Source of the DNA: Thermoleophilaceae bacterium
Lineage (GTDB): Bacteria; Actinomycetota; Thermoleophilia; Solirubrobacterales; Thermoleophilaceae
DNA: 64,000 nucleotides
NCBI GenBank assembly: GCA_030446485.1
Contig: JAUJNF010000009.1
Location: forward strand, 60,911 to 124,910
Direction: 5' to 3'
Made by a program: the position numbers and the translations under genes
Notes under the pieces: generated by a model
What the model saw: only the letters and a program-made list of their open reading frames with translations
What the model was told of the DNA's origin: nothing
Databases searched by the model: none
Shown here: positions 34,214-43,084 of the stretch, in pieces
Layout of the letters: the number at the start of each line of letters is the position of its first letter
How positions within the stretch are numbered: position 1 is the first letter of the stretch

Positions 34214-34927
34214 GTGGCCGTCGTCCGTGCTCGCGCGCTCGAGAAGACCGTCGGCGCCGGCCGCGCGGCCCGGCGCATCCTCGCCGGAGCCGACCTCGAC
34301 GTCCACGCCGGCGAGTTGGTGGCGGTGCTCGGACGGTCGGGCTCCGGCAAGTCCACGCTGCTGCACATCCTCGGCGGCCTCGACCGCGCGGACTCCGGCA
34401 GCATCGAGGTGGCCGGCCTGCGACTCGACCTCCTCGGCGACCGCGCGCAGGTGGACTTCCGCCGCCACAGCGTGGGCTTCGTGTTCCAGTTCTTCCACCT
34501 TATTCCGGAGCTCACCGGGGAGGAGAACGTGCTGCTGCCGACCCGCTTCGGCGGCGACGGCGCCCGGTCGGCCCGGCGTGGCCGCGAGCTGATCGAGCGT
34601 CTTGGCCTCCGAGAGGTCGCGGACTCGCTCCCGCACACGCTGTCGGGTGGCGAGCAGCAGCGCTTCGCGATGGCGCGCGCGCTCGTGAACGACCCGGCGC
34701 TCGTGCTCGCCGACGAGCCCACCGGCAACCTCGACGACGAGGCGGGCCGCGTGGCCCTCGACCTGCTGCGCTCGATCGCCACGGGCGATGGGCGCGCCGT
34801 CGTGCTCGTGACCCACGACCCGCGCGCGGCGACGGTGGCCGACCGTGTGGTCGCACTAGACGCGGGGCTGCTGGTGCCACGGGTGCCCGCGGACGCCGCG
34901 GACGTGGTCGCGGCGCCGGCCCGGTGA
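34214..34927 (+). CDS. ABC transporter ATP-binding protein (LolD/MacB type)
   Basis: 237 residues with Walker A GRSGSGKST, Q-loop FVFQFFHLIPELT, signature LSGGEQQR, Walker B LVLADEPTGNLDD and H-loop LVTHDP. The FHLIPELTxxENV segment is typical of ATPases that pair with FtsX-like permeases (MacB/LolD group), which work as mechanotransducers or lipid/peptide extruders. GTG at 34214 seems leaderless. Its TGA overlaps the permease GTG by 4 bases. Confidence 0.92.
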   Translation: MAVVRARALEKTVGAGRAARRILAGADLDVHAGELVAVLGRSGSGKSTLLHILGGLDRADSGSIEVAGLRLDLLGDRAQVDFRRHSVGFVFQFFHLIPELTGEENVLLPTRFGGDGARSARRGRELIERLGLREVADSLPHTLSGGEQQRFAMARALVNDPALVLADEPTGNLDDEAGRVALDLLRSIATGDGRAVVLVTHDPRAATVADRVVALDAGLLVPRVPADAADVVAAPAR

Positions 34928-37223
34928 GGGAGGCTTTGCGGCGCCTGCGGGCGCGCCCGGGCCGCTCGGCGCTCACCGCCGCCGGCGTGGCCGCCGCCTG
35001 CGCGATGCTGGGCGCGGCGGTCACCGTGAGCTATGGCCTGGCCACGGGCTTCGACCGCGCCGCCGAGCGCGCCGACCTGCCGGACCTGATCGCCCGCTTC
35101 GACGACGAACGCCTCGAGACCATCGACGACCGCGTGCGCGCGCTGCCCAACGTCGAGGCGCGTTCGTACCGCCTCGAGGTCACCGACATCCGGCTTGCGG
35201 CCAACGGGCGCTCGACCGAGAAGGGCGCGGCGCAGGTCGTGCGCCGCGGCCGGCGCGGCTACGCGGTGGTGGAGGGTCGCGACCTGTCCGAGCGCGGCGC
35301 CGAGGTGGTGATCGAGCGCGGGCTCGCCAACGAGTGGGGCCTGGGGCCGGGCGGGACCCTGGACATCGCCGGGCTCGGGCCGGTGCGCGTGGTAGGCGTG
35401 GCGGTGGCGCCCGACAACGTGGCCTTCCCACTCGCCTCGACCGCCCGCGTGTACCTCTCGAACGAGGCTCTGCTTCAGCGCTTCGGCGAGGGCGAGGCGC
35501 CGGTGAACTCGCTGCTGTTGTGGACCCACGACCCCGACCGCCTCGACGAGACGCTCGCCCAGGCCCGTGCGGTGAGCTTCGGGATAACGAACCTGCGCTT
35601 CCTCACTCGCGATGGGGTTCGGGTGCTGGTCGGTCAGGCGGCCGGGATCGTGATCGCGCTGCTCGTGGCCTTCTCGCTGATCGCGCTGGCCTCGGCGGTG
35701 CTGATGCTCGGCGCGTCGGCCCGGACCGATGTGCAGCGGCGGCTCGCCCAGGTCGGAATGCTCCGGGCGATCGGCTTCTCGCGCATGGGCGTGGCCGGGC
35801 GGTACGGCGGCGAGGCGCTGATCGTGGCCGTGCCGGCGGCGATCGTCGGCCTGGCCCTCGGCGCGGCGCTCGTGACCCGCCCGAGCGGCCGCCTGCTCGA
35901 GACGCTCAACGAGCTCGGTCCGGGGAGCGCGCTGCTGGCGCCACTGGGCGCCTGCCTCGTCGCGGTGGTCGTGGTGGTGGGGGTGGCAACGGCCTGGCCC
36001 GCGTGGAGGGCCGCGGGTCGGCCGCCCGCCGAGACCCTGCGTGGCGCCGACGCGCCGGCGGAGGCCTTACGGCTGCGCTCGCCGAGCGGCGGCTTCGGTC
36101 TCGGGCTGCGGCTGGCGATGGCCCGAAAGGCGCGCCTGGCGGGCTCGGTGGCCGTCGTGGCCACGGCGACCGCGGTGGTGCTCCTCATGCTCGCTCTGGC
36201 CGGCCTCCTCGACGGGCTGCGCGACGACCCGAGCTCGGTTGGCAAGCGCTACTCGCTCACCGTCGCCGCTCCGGCCGAGCGCGCGGACGAGGTGGCCGCC
36301 GTGCCGGGCGTCGAGGCCGCCGCCCCGCGTTACCTCGTGCAGGGAGCCGACTCCTTCCGTCTCGGCGAGACGCTGAAGGTCGTGGCCTTTCCGGGCGACC
36401 ACACCGACTTCGAGGCGCCGCCGCTGCTCGCGGGCCGCCGCCTGCGCTCCGACGCCGAGGTGGAGATCGGCCGTGGCCTGTCCCAGTCACTCGGCCTCGA
36501 CGTCGGCGGCACCCTGGCCGCCCAGCTGCCGTCGGGACGGGAGGTGCGCTTCCGCGTTGTGGGCATCGTGGGCGCCATCGACAGCGACGGCCGAGTGGCC
36601 TACACCCGCCCCGGGCGGCTCCTTGACGCCGACCCGGGGCTGCGGCCGGCCATCGCCGTCCGGCTCTCGCCGGGGACCAGCCGCGACGACGTGACCGGGC
36701 GGCTGGCGGCGATCGGACTGGCGCCCGAGTCGGTGGGCGGGGCCACCACGAGCAACGGCCGCTTCCTCGGCGTGCTCGCCGACCTGCTGCGCGCCGTGGC
36801 CGCAATCAACGCGCTCGTGTGCCTCTACGCCCTGGTGCAGGCGCTCGCGCTCACCGCCACCGAGCGCCGCGGCACCCTGGCGGTGATGCGCTCGTTCGGC
36901 GCGGGGCGGCGGCACGTGCTGCTCGTGCTCGGAGGAGCGGCGCTCGCGCAGGTGGCCCTGGCCGCGCCGCGCTCGTGCTCGGAGGAGCGGCGCTCGCGCA
37001 GGTGGCCCTGGCCGCGCCGCTCGGCGTGCTGCTTGAGCGGTTTGCGCTGGGGCCCGCGCTCGGGCGGCTTGCCGCTGGGTACGCCGAGTTGCCGTTGCGG
37101 GCGGGACCGGCCCAGATCGCGGTGGTCACGCTCGCGGTGGGGATGCTCGCCGCGCTGGCGGCCGTGCTGGTGGCACGCCGGGCAGAGCGCGAGCCGATCG
37201 TCGCCGGGCTGCGCGAGGAGTAG
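34924..37223 (+). CDS. FtsX-like ABC permease, frame broken by a 50-base tandem duplication
   Basis: A long (about 749 residues when repaired) permease with two FtsX modules, each with an extracytoplasmic domain: helices near residues 10-35, IVIALLVAFSLIALASAVLMLG, VAVPAAIVGLALGAALVT, and a second set from VAVVATATAVVLLMLALAGL to the C-terminus. At 36971 a perfect second copy of the previous 50 bases shifts the frame, so as read the last helices become nonsense. Removing one copy restores an open frame to the TAG at 37221-37223 (LGVLLERFALGPALGRL to VAGLREE). Partner of the upstream ATPase. Confidence 0.85.
36921..37020. repeat. Perfect 50-base tandem duplication inside ABC permease gene
   Basis: Bases 36921-36970 and 36971-37020 are identical. 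Because 50 is not a multiple of three, the second copy shifts the reading frame of the permease. Either a true mutational duplication or an assembly/consensus artefact. Confidence 0.97.
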
Positions 37224-37226
37224 GCG

Positions 37227-38750
37227 GTGCCGCGATCGAGGGCGACAGGCACCGCGGGCGGGGGCCGCTCGATCGTGCCCGGCGGGCGGGCCGGGGCGGC
37301 ACTCGCGGCCCTCGTGCTGCTCGGGGTCGCCGCCGCCCTGCTCGGCTCAGCGGGGCTCCTCGGACGGGGGAGCGAGCCACCGGCCGTGGCGGGAGGATCG
37401 ACGCTCGAGCGGACCCTCGGCGATCCGGATGGCGACGGCGAGCTGGCGCCCGGCCCCGGTGAGCCGCTCGTGAACCGCACAGAGCTCGCGCGCGGCGCGC
37501 CGCCCGGCCGCGAGATCGCTCGCTTCGCGCAGATCTCCGACGCACACGTGCGCGACGAGGAGTCGCCGGGGCGCCCCGGCGTGCTCGACCGCCTCGGACC
37601 GCCCTTCACCTCGACGTTCCGGCCCCACGAGGCGCTCAGCGCTCAGGTGCTCGCCGCCACCGTGCGGGCGGTGAACGGCTTCCGGCCGCAGTCGGTCGTC
37701 ATCACCGGCGACCTCGTGGACAACCCGCAGCAGAACGAGCTCGACCAGGCGCTCGCCGTGCTCGGCGGTGGGCGCGTGACCCCCGACAGCGGCGCGCCCG
37801 GATACGAGGGGTCCCAGTCGGCGTCCAACCCCGATCCCTTCTTCTACCGGCCGGACGTGGACGCCCCGCGGCGCCCCGGCCTCCTGGCGTCGGCCCAGCG
37901 GCCGTTCGCTGGGCGCGGCCTGGGTGCCCCGTGGTACCCCGTGGCCGGAAACCACGACCTCCTCGTGCAGGGCGAGGTCGCCCCCACGCCGCGGATACAG
38001 GCCCTCGCCACCGGCTACGAGGCCCTCGCGGAGCTCGACCCCGAGCTGGACGTTCCGCAGGAGGAGCGGGCCCTCTCGCCCGCGGTGATCGAGCGAGTGC
38101 TGCGCCGCGGCCTCCCCGGGCAGACCCTCCGCGTGGCCCCGGACCCCGAACGCCGTCAGCTCGATGCAGAGGCCGTGCTCGACCGCCTGCGGGAGGCGAG
38201 CGGCCACGGCGGCGGCGGGCCGCTGCTGGACTACGCCTTCGACATCGGGCCGAGCGTGCGAGCCATCGTGCTCGACACCGCCCGGCGGGACGCCGGCTCA
38301 AGCGCCCTCGTGCGGCCGGCTCAGCTCGGCTGGCTCGCGGGGCAGCTCGACGCCGCGGGCGCGCGCCACGTGGTGGTCTTCACCCACCAGCCGCTGCGCA
38401 CATCCTCGGGCGGGCAGCGCGTGCTGGCACTGCTCGACCGGGAGCCGCGGGTGCTCGCGGCCGTCGCCGGACACACCCACAACAACCGCATCGAGCCGCG
38501 GCGCTCGGCCGCGGGCGGTTATTGGCTCGTCGAGACCGCCTCGCTGGCGGACTTCCCCCAGCAGGCGCGTGCCTTCCGCCTGATGGAGACGGCGCCCGGC
38601 CGCGTCGCGCTCGAGACGTGGATGCTCGACCACTCCGGTTCGCGGCTGGCCGGGACGGCGCGCGAGCTCGCGTTCCTCGACGCACAGGGCGGCCGACCGC
38701 AGGGAAGTGCGGGCGGGCGCGAGGACCGCAACGTGCGGCTGCACCGCTGA
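37227..38750 (+). CDS. Secreted or anchored metallophosphoesterase
   Basis: 507 residues: an N-terminal hydrophobic segment (ALAALVLLGVAAALLGSAGLL) as signal/anchor, then a calcineurin-like phosphoesterase domain with the metal motifs FAQISDAHV (DxH), VITGDLVDN (GDxxDN), VAGNHDLL (GNHD), VVFTHQP and VAGHTHNN (GHxH). Such enzymes hydrolyse phosphomono- or diesters. The large insertions between motifs are like actinobacterial phosphohydrolases of the TIGR03767 kind, though I cannot confirm membership. GTG at 37227 follows the permease stop by 3 bases, so it belongs to the transporter operon. Confidence 0.85.
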   Translation: MPRSRATGTAGGGRSIVPGGRAGAALAALVLLGVAAALLGSAGLLGRGSEPPAVAGGSTLERTLGDPDGDGELAPGPGEPLVNRTELARGAPPGREIARFAQISDAHVRDEESPGRPGVLDRLGPPFTSTFRPHEALSAQVLAATVRAVNGFRPQSVVITGDLVDNPQQNELDQALAVLGGGRVTPDSGAPGYEGSQSASNPDPFFYRPDVDAPRRPGLLASAQRPFAGRGLGAPWYPVAGNHDLLVQGEVAPTPRIQALATGYEALAELDPELDVPQEERALSPAVIERVLRRGLPGQTLRVAPDPERRQLDAEAVLDRLREASGHGGGGPLLDYAFDIGPSVRAIVLDTARRDAGSSALVRPAQLGWLAGQLDAAGARHVVVFTHQPLRTSSGGQRVLALLDREPRVLAAVAGHTHNNRIEPRRSAAGGYWLVETASLADFPQQARAFRLMETAPGRVALETWMLDHSGSRLAGTARELAFLDAQGGRPQGSAGGREDRNVRLHR

Positions 38751-38758
38751 GCCCTCGG

Positions 38759-38764
38759 TAGGCT
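38759..38764 (+). promoter_or_regulatory. -10 element, likely leaderless transcript
   Basis: TAGGCT ends 9 bases before the GTG at 38774; spacing and sequence are very like the element at 30913. Confidence 0.36.
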
Positions 38765-38773
38765 TCCGCAGCC

Positions 38774-40105
38774 GTGGCCGCCGAGGTGCTCGAAGCCGAC
38801 GTCGTGGTGGTGGGCGCGGGGCTCGCCGGCCTGACCGCCGCGCGCGAGCTCAGCAGGGCCGGGAGCTCGGTCGCGGTGCTCGAGGCGCGCGACCGCGTCG
38901 GTGGAAGGGTGAGCAACGAGCCGCTCGGCGACGGCGAGATCGTCGAGCTCGGCGGGCAGTTCATCGGTCCGACCCAGGACCGCATCGCGGCGCTGGCGCG
39001 CGAGCTCGGCGTGGAGACCTTCCCGACCTACGGCACGGGTCGGAACCTGCTCGAGTTCGAAGGGCGCAACAGCCGCTTCACGGGGACGATCCCGCGTCTG
39101 CCGCCGGCGGTGTTGCTGGACGTCCAGCAGGCGCGCCGGCGCCTCGACCGCATGGCCCGGCAGGTACCACTCGACGAGCCCTGGAGCGCGCCGCGCGCCG
39201 CGGAATGGGACAGCCAGACGTTGTGGTCGTGGCTGCGGGGCGCCACCTACACCGACGGGGCACGAAACCTCTTCGACCTGGTGGCGGGCACGCTGTGGGG
39301 TGCGGAGTCCCCCGACCTGTCGCTGCTTCACGTGCTCTTCTACATCCACTCCGCCGGCGGCTTCCTCGCAGCGGGTGGCCGAGCGCATGGCCGAGGGGCT
39401 CGGGGATTCCGTGGTGCTGGGTGCCCCGGTGCGGCGGATCGAGCACGGCGGCGACACGGTGCTCGTCGAGGCCGACGGCGCACGGGTGCGCGCCGAGCAC
39501 GTGATCGTAAGCGTGCCCACCACGCTCGCCGGCCGCATCGCCTACGACCCGCCGCTGCCCGGCTATCGCGATCAGCTGACCCAGCGGATGGCCCACGGGG
39601 CGCTCACCAAGTGCGCCGCCGTGTACGAGGAGCCGTTCTGGCGCGCGGACGGGCTGAACGGACAGGTCGTCAGCGACCGCGGGCCGGCGAAGCTGATCTT
39701 CGACAACTCTCCGCCCGGCGGAACGCCCGGAGTCCTCATGGGCTTCATCGACGGCCAGCAGGCCCTGGACCACTCCGAGCTGCCGCTCGAGGAGAGGCTC
39801 CGCACCGTGCTCGACTGCTTCGCCCGCCTCTTCGGACCGCGCGCCGCGAACGCCGAGCACTACGTCGAGCGCATCTGGGCCGAGGAGGAGTGGAGCCGCG
39901 GCGGGCCGGTGTGCTCGATGCCGTGCGGCGGCTGGACCTCCTACGGGCCCGCCCTCCGGGCGCCGATCGGCCGGATCCACTGGGCGGGCGCGGAGACGGC
40001 GGTCGTGTGGAACGGCTACATGGACGGCGCGGTGCGTTCGGGAGAGGCGGCGGCGCGCGCGGTGCTGGCGGCTGGGCGCGGAACCGGTGCGGGCGTGACT
40101 GGTGA
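38774..40105 (+). CDS. Flavin monoamine oxidase (deletion/frameshift near 39368)
   Basis: FAD-dependent amine oxidase. First frame: VVVVGAGLAGLTAARELSRAG (FAD), EARDRVGGRV, ELGGQFIGPTQ, and LLHVLFYIHSAGGF. Second frame: SQRVAERMAEGLGDSVVLGAPV, EHVIVSVPTTLAGRIAYDPPLP, and the C-terminal FAD site IHWAGAETAVVWNGYMDGAVRSGEAAA. In normal family members some 15-25 residues separate AGGF from the SQRVAE segment; here they are missing together with the frame, so a deletion of about 50 bases is likely. The second frame has no stop before the antisense tRNA-Val and runs to 40160, so the 3' end may also be affected. The given end is the stop of the first frame. Confidence 0.75.
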   Translation: MAAEVLEADVVVVGAGLAGLTAARELSRAGSSVAVLEARDRVGGRVSNEPLGDGEIVELGGQFIGPTQDRIAALARELGVETFPTYGTGRNLLEFEGRNSRFTGTIPRLPPAVLLDVQQARRRLDRMARQVPLDEPWSAPRAAEWDSQTLWSWLRGATYTDGARNLFDLVAGTLWGAESPDLSLLHVLFYIHSAGGFLAAGGRAHGRGARGFRGAGCPGAADRARRRHGARRGRRRTGARRARDRKRAHHARRPHRLRPAAARLSRSADPADGPRGAHQVRRRVRGAVLARGRAERTGRQRPRAGEADLRQLSARRNARSPHGLHRRPAGPGPLRAAARGEAPHRARLLRPPLRTARRERRALRRAHLGRGGVEPRRAGVLDAVRRLDLLRARPPGADRPDPLGGRGDGGRVERLHGRRGAFGRGGGARGAGGWARNRCGRDW

Positions 40106-40179
40106 TGGGCGGTGCTGGGCTCGAACCAGCGACCTCCTGCTTGTAAGGCAGGCGCTCTAGCCAGCTGAGCTAACCGCCC
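40106..40179 (-). tRNA. tRNA-Val (anticodon TAC)
   Basis: On the minus strand the acceptor is GGGCGGT paired with ACCGCCC, D-arm GCTC...GAGC, anticodon stem CCTGC/GCAGG with loop CTTACAA (anticodon TAC), and T-loop TTCGAGC; discriminator A at 40106. 74 bases, CCA not encoded. It is antisense to the read-through end of the amine oxidase frame. Confidence 0.95.
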
Positions 40180-40307
40180 CGGGGTTGGCGAGCATACCGC
40201 CGCTCCGATTCGCTCAGCGGTTGGCTGCGAGACCTCGAAATGGGTGCGGGTCAGCGCGATACGGTCACGTGCCGATGAAGGTATACGCGCGGACCTACAG
40301 TGAGGGC

Positions 40308-40643
40308 ATGGACGGAGGCCTCTTCGCTCGCGCGGCCGGCGTGCAGCTCGTCTGCGTGGCGGTCCTCTTCGTGCTGCTGCTGGCGCTTCCGCTGCCCGAG
40401 GACTTCTTCCGGGACTACGGCGGCGTCACCGGTCCGGGGGCCTGGCTGCTGAGCGCCGCCGTCACGACACGCGTGCTGCGCCTCCCGGCCCGGACGGGCA
40501 TCCTCGCGACGTTCGTTAGCGGGGCGGCCGCCGGGCTCGTCGGTGTGGCGATCGACCACACGCTGGGGCTCGTGATCGGTGTCATGGCCTTTGGCGCCGT
40601 ATGTGCGGCACGTAGAATCGCCGTGCCCGCCCCCATGGTGTAG
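40308..40643 (+). CDS. Hypothetical membrane protein overlapping tRNA-Glu
   Basis: 111 residues with three hydrophobic segments (LVCVAVLFVLLLALPL, a central weaker one, and LGLVIGVMAFGAVCAA). ATG at 40308 has GTGAGGG upstream; ATG at 40275 is an alternative. The reading frame stops at TAG 40641-40643, inside the tRNA-Glu gene, so the last five codons overlap the tRNA. Family not recognised. The overlap may mean that the real 3' end differs or that the gene is minor. Confidence 0.5.
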   Translation: MDGGLFARAAGVQLVCVAVLFVLLLALPLPEDFFRDYGGVTGPGAWLLSAAVTTRVLRLPARTGILATFVSGAAAGLVGVAIDHTLGLVIGVMAFGAVCAARRIAVPAPMV

Positions 40644-40700
40644 CGGTTAGCACGCCAGCCTTTCACGCTGGTAGCGGGGGTTCGATTCCCCCTGGGGGTA
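40629..40700 (+). tRNA. tRNA-Glu (anticodon TTC)
   Basis: Acceptor GCCCCCA pairs with TGGGGGT, anticodon stem CCAGC/GCTGG with loop CTTTCAC (anticodon TTC), T-arm GGGGG-TTCGATT-CCCCC; 72 bases with discriminator A at 40700. Confidence 0.95.
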
Positions 40701-40754
40701 CTTTGCTACTGCTTCGACGCCCGCCCCGATGGCGAGCGCTGCGTCGCCGGTCTC

Positions 40755-40827
40755 GCCCCCGTAGCTCAATGGTCAGAGTGCGCGCCTTTTAAGCGCTGAG
40801 ATGGAGGTTCGAGTCCTCCCGGGGGCA
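40755..40827 (+). tRNA. tRNA-Lys (anticodon TTT)
   Basis: Acceptor GCCCCCG pairs with CGGGGGC, D-arm GCTC...GAGT, loop CTTTTAA gives anticodon TTT, T-arm GGAGG-TTCGAGT-CCTCC; discriminator A at 40827. The outermost anticodon-stem pair (C-T) is mismatched, which is mildly unusual. Confidence 0.92.
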
Positions 40828-40869
40828 CTCCGCGCGGCCATGGCAGCGGCCTGCCGTCCTCGACCCGCG

Positions 40870-42462
40870 TCAGTGCCGGAAGTGCCGCCTCGACGTGAAG
40901 AGCATCGCCGCGCCGGCGTTGTCGCAGGCCTCAACCACCTCGGGGTCCCGCTGTGAGCCGCCCGGCTGGATGATGGTCGCGACGCCCGCGTCGATGGCCA
41001 CCTGCGGCCCGTCGGCGAACGGGAAGAATGCGTCTGAGGCCATGGCCGCGCCCGCCAGCGGCCCCCGCGACTTGTCGACGGCGAGGCGCACCGAGTCGAC
41101 GCGGCTCATCTGGCCGGCCCCAATCCCCATGGTGGCCAGGTCCTTGGCCAGCACGATCGCGTTGGAGCGCACGTGCTTGCACACCTTCCACGCGAACAGC
41201 AGGTCACCCCACTCGCGCTCGGACGGCCGCCGTTCGGTCACGGCCTGCATCTCGTCGCGGGCCTCGAGGTCCTGGTCGCGGTCCTGCACGAGCATGCCGC
41301 CGCGCACCCGTCGCAGGTCGCGCTCACTGGTGACCGGGCGCCGCTTCTCGCTGTCCTCGAGGATGCGGATGTTTGCCTTCCGCTGGAGCACCTCGAGGGC
41401 ATCGTCGCCGTAGGCGGGCGCGAACACGAGCTCCACGAACATCGCGTTGAGGGCCTCCGCCACCGACAGGTCGACCCGCCGGTTCACGCAGACAACGCCT
41501 CCGAAGGCGCTCGTCGGATCAGCCGCCAGGGCACGCTCGAACGCTTCACCGATCGAGCCGGCGAGCGCGCACCCGCACGGGTTGTTGTGCTTGACGATGG
41601 CCGCGCAGGGCAGCTCGAACTCGTCCACCAGGCGCCGCGCCGAGTCGAGGTCGAGCAGGTTGTTGAACGAGAGCTCCTTGCCGTGGAGCTTCGACACCAT
41701 CGACAGCAGGTTGGTGCGGGCGCCGACCTGCGAGTAGTAGGCGGCGCGCTGGTGAGGGTTCTCTCCGTAGGAGAGATCGAGCTCCTTGACGTAGGGCTGC
41801 AGCATCAGGCTCGGGAAGCCGTCGTCGCGCTCGGCGAACCAGCGGCTGATCGACGCCTCGTAGCGGGCCGTGTAGGCGAACGCCTCGGCCGCCAGCGCCT
41901 CGCGGGTCTGCTCCGAGATCAGGCCGTCGCCGCCCTTAAGCTCCTCCAGCACCGCGTCGTAGCTCTCGGGCGAGGTGACCACCGCCGCGAAGGGGTGGTT
42001 CTTGGCGGCCGCGCGGATGAGCGTCGGACCGCCGATGTCGATGTTCTCCATGACCTCCGCGTCGCTCACTCCGCGTCGCGACGCGGTGGTCTCGAACGGG
42101 TAGAGGTTCACGCACACGAGGTCGATCGGGGCCACCTCCTGCGCGTTGAGCGTGGACACGTGCTCGGGGTCCTCCCGGACCGCCAGCAGGCCGGCGTAGA
42201 TCCGCGGGTTGAGCGTCTTCACGCGGCCGTCGAGGATCTCGGGGTAGCCCGTGTAGTCCTCCACCGGCCGCGTCTCGATGCCCTGTTCGGCGAGCTCGCG
42301 CGCCGTGCCCCCGGTCGAGACGATCTCCACGCCCAGGGCGGCCAGGCCCCGGGCGAAGTCGGCGAGCCCGCGCTTGTCCGAGACCGTGAGCAGCGCGCGC
42401 CGTACGCGCACCCGGCCCGGCGCGGTGGCCTCGACCTCGGTGCCTCGCTCAGTGGCCGACAT
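40870..42462 (-). CDS. purH: Bifunctional AICAR transformylase/IMP cyclohydrolase
   Basis: 530 residues carrying out the last two steps of IMP synthesis. The N-terminal MGS-like cyclohydrolase domain has [34 protein letters not shown] and [16 protein letters not shown]. The transformylase domain has [26 protein letters not shown], the [14 protein letters not shown] motif, and [31 protein letters not shown] at 42462; it overlaps the purN stop by 14 bases. It is the last gene of the purine block, ending shortly after the convergent tRNA-Lys gene. Confidence 0.97.
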   Translation of the reverse strand: MSATERGTEVEATAPGRVRVRRALLTVSDKRGLADFARGLAALGVEIVSTGGTARELAEQGIETRPVEDYTGYPEILDGRVKTLNPRIYAGLLAVREDPEHVSTLNAQEVAPIDLVCVNLYPFETTASRRGVSDAEVMENIDIGGPTLIRAAAKNHPFAAVVTSPESYDAVLEELKGGDGLISEQTREALAAEAFAYTARYEASISRWFAERDDGFPSLMLQPYVKELDLSYGENPHQRAAYYSQVGARTNLLSMVSKLHGKELSFNNLLDLDSARRLVDEFELPCAAIVKHNNPCGCALAGSIGEAFERALAADPTSAFGGVVCVNRRVDLSVAEALNAMFVELVFAPAYGDDALEVLQRKANIRILEDSEKRRPVTSERDLRRVRGGMLVQDRDQDLEARDEMQAVTERRPSEREWGDLLFAWKVCKHVRSNAIVLAKDLATMGIGAGQMSRVDSVRLAVDKSRGPLAGAAMASDAFFPFADGPQVAIDAGVATIIQPGGSQRDPEVVEACDNAGAAMLFTSRRHFRH

Positions 42463-43084
42463 CGACCACCTCGTCCACCAGCACGCGGCGGGGGTCAGCC
42501 GGATCCCGGTGCACCGCCCCAGCGGCGATCAGCCTGATCGCGCGCGGGAGCAGCTCGTGCTCCACCTCGTGCACGCTCTGCTCAGTCGCCACGATGTCGG
42601 CAGCATACGGAAGGGCCACGGCCTCCTGCAGCAGGATGGGACCGGTATCGACCCCCTCGTCGACGAAGTGGACGGTCACTCCGGTGATCCTCACGCCGGC
42701 CCTGACCGCCTGCTCGATGGCGCGCAACCCGGGAAAGGCGGGAAGCAGCGAGGGATGGACGTTGATCACGCGCCCCGCGAAGCGGCGCGTGAAGTCCCGC
42801 CCTAGCAGCTCCATGAACCCTGCCAGGACGATCAGGTCCACTTGCCGCTCCTCGATCCAGTCGCCCAGCGCCCGATCGCGCGCCGCTCGATCGCCGCCGT
42901 GGTCCGACGCCGAGAAGACCCCCGTCTCGACCCCGGCGGCCCGGGCCCGCTCGAGCCCACGCGCCTCGGGGCGGTTGGACGCCACCGCAGCGACCTCGAT
43001 TCCTTCTCGCCCGTGCAGGCGGTCGAGCACGGCCTGCAGGTTGGTGCCCTCGCCGGAGACCAGTACGGCGAGGCGGAAGCTCAC
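42449..43084 (-). CDS. purN: Phosphoribosylglycinamide formyltransferase
   Basis: 211 residues. [19 protein letters not shown] start, [13 protein letters not shown], and the catalytic core [32 protein letters not shown] (Asn and His) and [17 protein letters not shown] (Asp), all hallmarks of 10-formyl-THF-dependent GAR transformylase. GTG at 43084 overlaps the recQ stop by 4 bases, and its end overlaps purH, so recQ, purN and purH form one unit. Confidence 0.96.
   Translation of the reverse strand: MSFRLAVLVSGEGTNLQAVLDRLHGREGIEVAAVASNRPEARGLERARAAGVETGVFSASDHGGDRAARDRALGDWIEERQVDLIVLAGFMELLGRDFTRRFAGRVINVHPSLLPAFPGLRAIEQAVRAGVRITGVTVHFVDEGVDTGPILLQEAVALPYAADIVATEQSVHEVEHELLPRAIRLIAAGAVHRDPADPRRVLVDEVVDVGH

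Noticed and set aside
40106..40827. tRNA cluster as an integration site for a mobile element
   Set aside because: No integrase, no direct repeat of a tRNA 3' end, and no composition change on either side.
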